A stretch of 64,000 nucleotides of DNA from Ophiosphaerella korrae. Lineage: Eukaryota; Ascomycota; Dothideomycetes; Pleosporales; Phaeosphaeriaceae. The stretch lies in contig JALNQF010000001.1 in NCBI GenBank assembly GCA_028456385.1, positions 1,178,001 to 1,242,000 on the forward strand, read 5' to 3'. Below, in pieces: positions 60,769-64,000 of the stretch (positions are counted from its first letter, which is position 1; every line of letters begins with the position of its first letter). The notes beneath the pieces were generated by a model. That model did not search any database, was not told the origin of the DNA, and saw only the letters and a list, made by a program, of their open reading frames with translations. A program made the translations under genes and the position numbers.

Positions 60769-63700
60769 CCTTACTAATTTAGTTATTACAAGAAGTAAAG
60801 TATAAGTAGCGTATAGTTTAGCTAATATAATAGTAGAAAGTTTAACTAAATAATTAAGTAAAGCCCCTAGGAGTAGTCCTAAATTAGATAGCACTATATA
60901 GGAAATAATTAAAGGTCGTCTTAACTAGTTAATTAATAACAAAGAAGACATAAAAATAGTAATTAATACTTTAGAAACGTAGAATAAAGAACTATAAGAC
61001 TACGCAAAATAAAATAAGGCGCAAATTAAGGCTATTATTTAAAGATAGAACTAGATAGAGTTAATTATACAACGTCTAGAAATAAGCGTAACAAAGAAAC
61101 TACTAAAGATACTTATACTTAAGAAGTTTAATAGAATAAGAGAGAACCTAAGACCTTTTATTGTATCTATACAACTTTAGATAGATATACAAGTACTATA
61201 CTTTAATATAGAAGAAAAGAAAGTAATATATATTAGATTATACCTAGAGGAAGACGCAATAAGATAGTATAAACCTTACTAGACTAATTATATAATATAT
61301 TTACTAATAACCTAAAAAGATAAAACTAGAGCTATCTTTAGAAGTTATAAATACTTTACTAAATAAATAAGAGCAGTGTTTAAAGATATAGATATTACCT
61401 AATAAGCTAAAGAGTAATTAGAAAAGCTTATAAAAAACTAGAGTATTCTAAAATACGTATTATAGTTTAAATAACTATTATAAAATATAGAGTAGAATAA
61501 GTTAGCTCTAATATTATAATTTAAACAAGGACTTAACTCTAAGATCTAATACAAGATAATATATATAGAAAAACTATAGATACTAGAAGCCCTAAAGTAA
61601 TAAGTAATATAAATTAACAATAATCTTTAAGAATAAAAGAAGAATAAGTATAGAGGTTACACCTAGAACTATAATAAGAGAGACTTAATAGTCCTTAACG
61701 CTAACAAAGATAAAAAGAAAAAAAAAAACAAATACTTTATATACTTTAACTATAGTAAGAAAGGCTACTACGCGAAAGACTACTAATTATAAAAGAAGAA
61801 AGATATAGTATATTATAAATATAAGAAACTAAGACACTTTATAAAAGACTATAAAAGTAAAGACTTAAAGAAAGAAACTTAGTTAAAAATAACTAAGAAG
61901 AAAAAAGAAGTACTATAAGCATAGGCTAAACCTTAAAAGAAAGTAGCTAAGAGTAAAGAAGTATAATACGTAAAGCTCTACTAGACTTTTTATTATAATA
62001 ATAACTACTATATATATCTTTCTAGTAAATAGAGAGTAGGATACTTCCTATAATAGAGATATAGAGTAGCTATAATAAAAGAAAGTAGAATAAAAGCTTA
62101 GCTAAAAGAAATAGTATAAGTAATAGACTTACTAATAGAAGACTTAGAAGGAGAAGAGCCTTTAGTACTATTAATCTAGGCTAAAAGACTAGCACTAAAT
62201 AAAGAGACTACAATAACTACTTCTAAAAAACTATAAAGGAGTAAGAGACAAGTTAGTATAAGAGGTATAGAGTATACCTAGCTAATAATATATAGTTACA
62301 ATAGCTATATAATAATAGATATAAAAAAATAAAATAAAGAATAGAAGTTTGTTTAAATATACTTAATAGTTATAAGTATAGAGGAAGTATATAAAGACTA
62401 AAAAGAACGTAATCTTAAAAAAACTAAGTTTATACTATTTTAGGAATAGATAAAGTAATATATAGTTATAGTAAGAAGAATACTTACACTAAAAGAATAG
62501 GAATACCTTATAAAGAAAATACGATAAATTAATAAAGCCTATATACTAAGAGTACTAGTAGTATACTATATCCTAATAATAGAGATACCTAGTAAAGACA
62601 AGTACTAAGAAGGGGATAACAAGATAATAGATCTAGAGTATCTAGTATACTTTAAAGTATTATAGATATTATACTTAGATAAGAACTATATTATATATAG
62701 AAACTTTAAAGCAAATAACAACGTATAGCCTATAAGAAGAAGAAGCTATAATTATATAAGAGTAATTATAGTAAAAGATATCTAAAGATAAGAAATAATC
62801 TTAGAAGATAGATACGTAGTAGTAAGACCTAGATCTAAACTAGTAAAGAAATACGTCTAAAGAAGACTATAGTATAAATATATAAATAATAAATATCTAA
62901 AATACAAAGAATATAAACTTAAAATAAGGCTATAGCCCTAAATAGATAGATAGTTTAATAAATTACTAAAGTAAGAAAAGCTAGAAAGTATAAAAGGCTT
63001 ATATATTACAAAAATAAGTATATACTAAAAAAAAAAGTATAATTAATAATTAATAGTAGAGCTATAAAGAACTTTATATTAAAGAAGTTTGTAAAAATAT
63101 AAAGAATATAGTATATAATAAAGAAGTACCCTTAATAACTAAGTATAATTAAAGGAAAACTATTCTAAGAACCTATATAGTTTAAGACAATACCTTTAAT
63201 ACTAAAGTTAGAAAGACTAGAGATTAAGAATATAGTTATAGATATAACAATAATTAACAATAAACAAGATATTATACTAGAATTGCTATAGTTATAGATA
63301 ACTAACCTAAAAATTAATTAAAGAATAATAGAAATTAACTACCCTAGACAAGATATATTAAAAGCTAACATAAACACACACAAAAGAGAATTCCTAGAAG
63401 AATATAAGAAATAGGAGAAATAGCTTATAGAACTAGAAAACTACCTTCTAGAACATTAACTATAGGACTTAGCAATAGAACTAGAAGAAGGCAAAAATAT
63501 AGGATAGAGCCTAGTCTATTAAAAAATAGAAGAAGAATCTAAAATTAAACAAACGTTTATCTAGAACGTAATAAAAAAAGGATAAATAAGAGAATCTAAA
63601 TCTTTAGTAGTATATAGACTAATATTTATAGATAAAAAAAGAACTAGCAATAAGAGACTCTACGTAGATTTTAAGAAAACTAACGTAATTATAAATAAGA

Positions 63701-64000
63701 ACTAATACCTACTACTATAAATAGATAGAATATAAAATAGACTATAAAGAGTAAAAATCTTTATAAAACTAGATATCTAAAACGCTTACTACTAAATTAG
63801 AATTAAAAAAAGTAATAAGTAGAAAATAGTATTTAGAATATAGTATAGACTATATAAATACTTAGTTATACTATTTAGCTTAATAAACGCACTAGTAGTA
63901 TTCTAAGAAAGAATTAATATAGTACTAAGAGAGTACTTAGATATATTTACATTTATATACTTAGATAATATCTTTATATTCTTAAAAATAGAGAAAGAAC
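60342..64000 (+). mobile_element. Element A2, second copy of element A, truncated by the window edge
   Basis: A 427-bp LTR (60342-60768) is followed by the same post-LTR sequence as element A (CCTTACTAATTTAGTTATTA). The plus-strand gag has two zinc knuckles (YFNYSKKGYYAKDY at about 61,740-61,793 and VYYKYKKLRHFIKDY at about 61,807-61,855). The RT follows at about 63,590-64,000: RLYVDFKKTNVI, VKIFIKLDI, NAYY, YKYLVILFSLINAL, REYLDIFTFIYLDN. The active-site box at 63958-63969 is Y-L-D-N. It keeps more CA dinucleotides than any other part of the AT block, so it is relatively young or was mutated mainly on one strand. RNase H, integrase and 3' LTR lie outside the window. Confidence 0.9.

Larger units (their letters stand above)
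17620..64000. other. AT-rich, RIP-mutated repeat block
   Basis: From about 17.6 kb to the window end the sequence is almost entirely A, T, AG and CT steps. CA and TG dinucleotides, normally common, are nearly absent, while CT and AG remain plentiful. This is the footprint of repeat-induced point mutation, which converts CpA to TpA on either strand in fungal repeats. Only two open frames above 60 codons survive in more than 46 kb, both without known motifs. The block consists of nested Ty3/Gypsy LTR retrotransposons. Residual CG, CA or TG is highest in elements A, A2 and B and lowest in C, D and E, which fits A, A2 and B being younger. Confidence 0.95.

Noticed and set aside
17620..64000. AT-rich block as mitochondrial DNA insertion or a simple centromeric satellite
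   Set aside because: Gypsy RT, integrase, chromodomain and zinc-knuckle frames are readable throughout, with LTRs and target duplications. No mitochondrial gene or dominant satellite was recognised.

Overview
The window is filamentous-fungal nuclear DNA, most likely from a Dothideomycete (Pleosporales-like) ascomycete. The evidence is short 48-98 bp spliceosomal introns (GTAAGT/GTATGT donors, CTAAC/CTGAT-type branch sites), compact genes, fungal families (SERCA pump, vanillyl-alcohol-oxidase-like flavoenzyme, AsaB/CmcJ-type oxygenase, F-box protein), and a sharp switch to DNA destroyed by repeat-induced point mutation (RIP). The species assignment is inference.

Region 1 (1-17.4 kb) is gene-bearing and of normal composition. 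In order it holds: the 3' end of a response-regulator receiver gene; a three-exon SERCA-type Ca2+ pump with its catalytic and Ca2+-site residues intact; a 761-aa Lys/Glu-rich nuclear-type protein with a C-terminal AT-hook core; a minus-strand three-exon VAO-family flavoprotein oxidase; a small protein that appears to share a C-terminal module with the 761-aa protein; a small basic three-exon protein; a minus-strand AsaB-like non-haem iron oxygenase; and an F-box protein with three introns. Introns were placed by reading-frame continuity and, where a family is known, by family similarity. Two (TAC)n microsatellites and one 8-bp minisatellite lie between genes.

Region 2 (about 17.4-64 kb) is an AT-rich block without intact genes. 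It opens inside a Tc1/mariner-type transposase relic whose 5' end is nearly unmutated and whose 3' end is fully RIP-mutated. The rest is Ty3/Gypsy LTR retrotransposons inserted into one another. Their frames can still be followed because stops stand where Gln, Trp or Arg codons are expected and Cys/His codons have become Tyr. Element A (26,969-33,996, minus strand, 427-bp LTRs, target duplication ATTCT) sits inside the reverse transcriptase of element B (23,448-37,246, minus strand, LTRs of 444 and 415 bp, target duplication AGTAG). B sits inside element C (plus strand, gag side before 23.44 kb, pol side after 37.25 kb). Further right, element D (plus, about 45.5-54.0 kb) appears to split element E (minus). 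A second copy of A (A2, plus strand, LTR 60,342-60,768) runs off the right edge.

The most interesting signals are these. (1) RIP in A, A2 and B is strand-biased relative to element orientation: sense-strand CpA survives while sense-strand TpG is nearly gone. (2) Coherent antisense reading frames lie between pol and the 3' LTR in A and probably in B. (3) Every reverse transcriptase checked has lost its second catalytic Asp by the same G-to-A change. (4) The RIP border falls inside one transposase gene. No CRISPR array, tRNA or rRNA gene was recognised.
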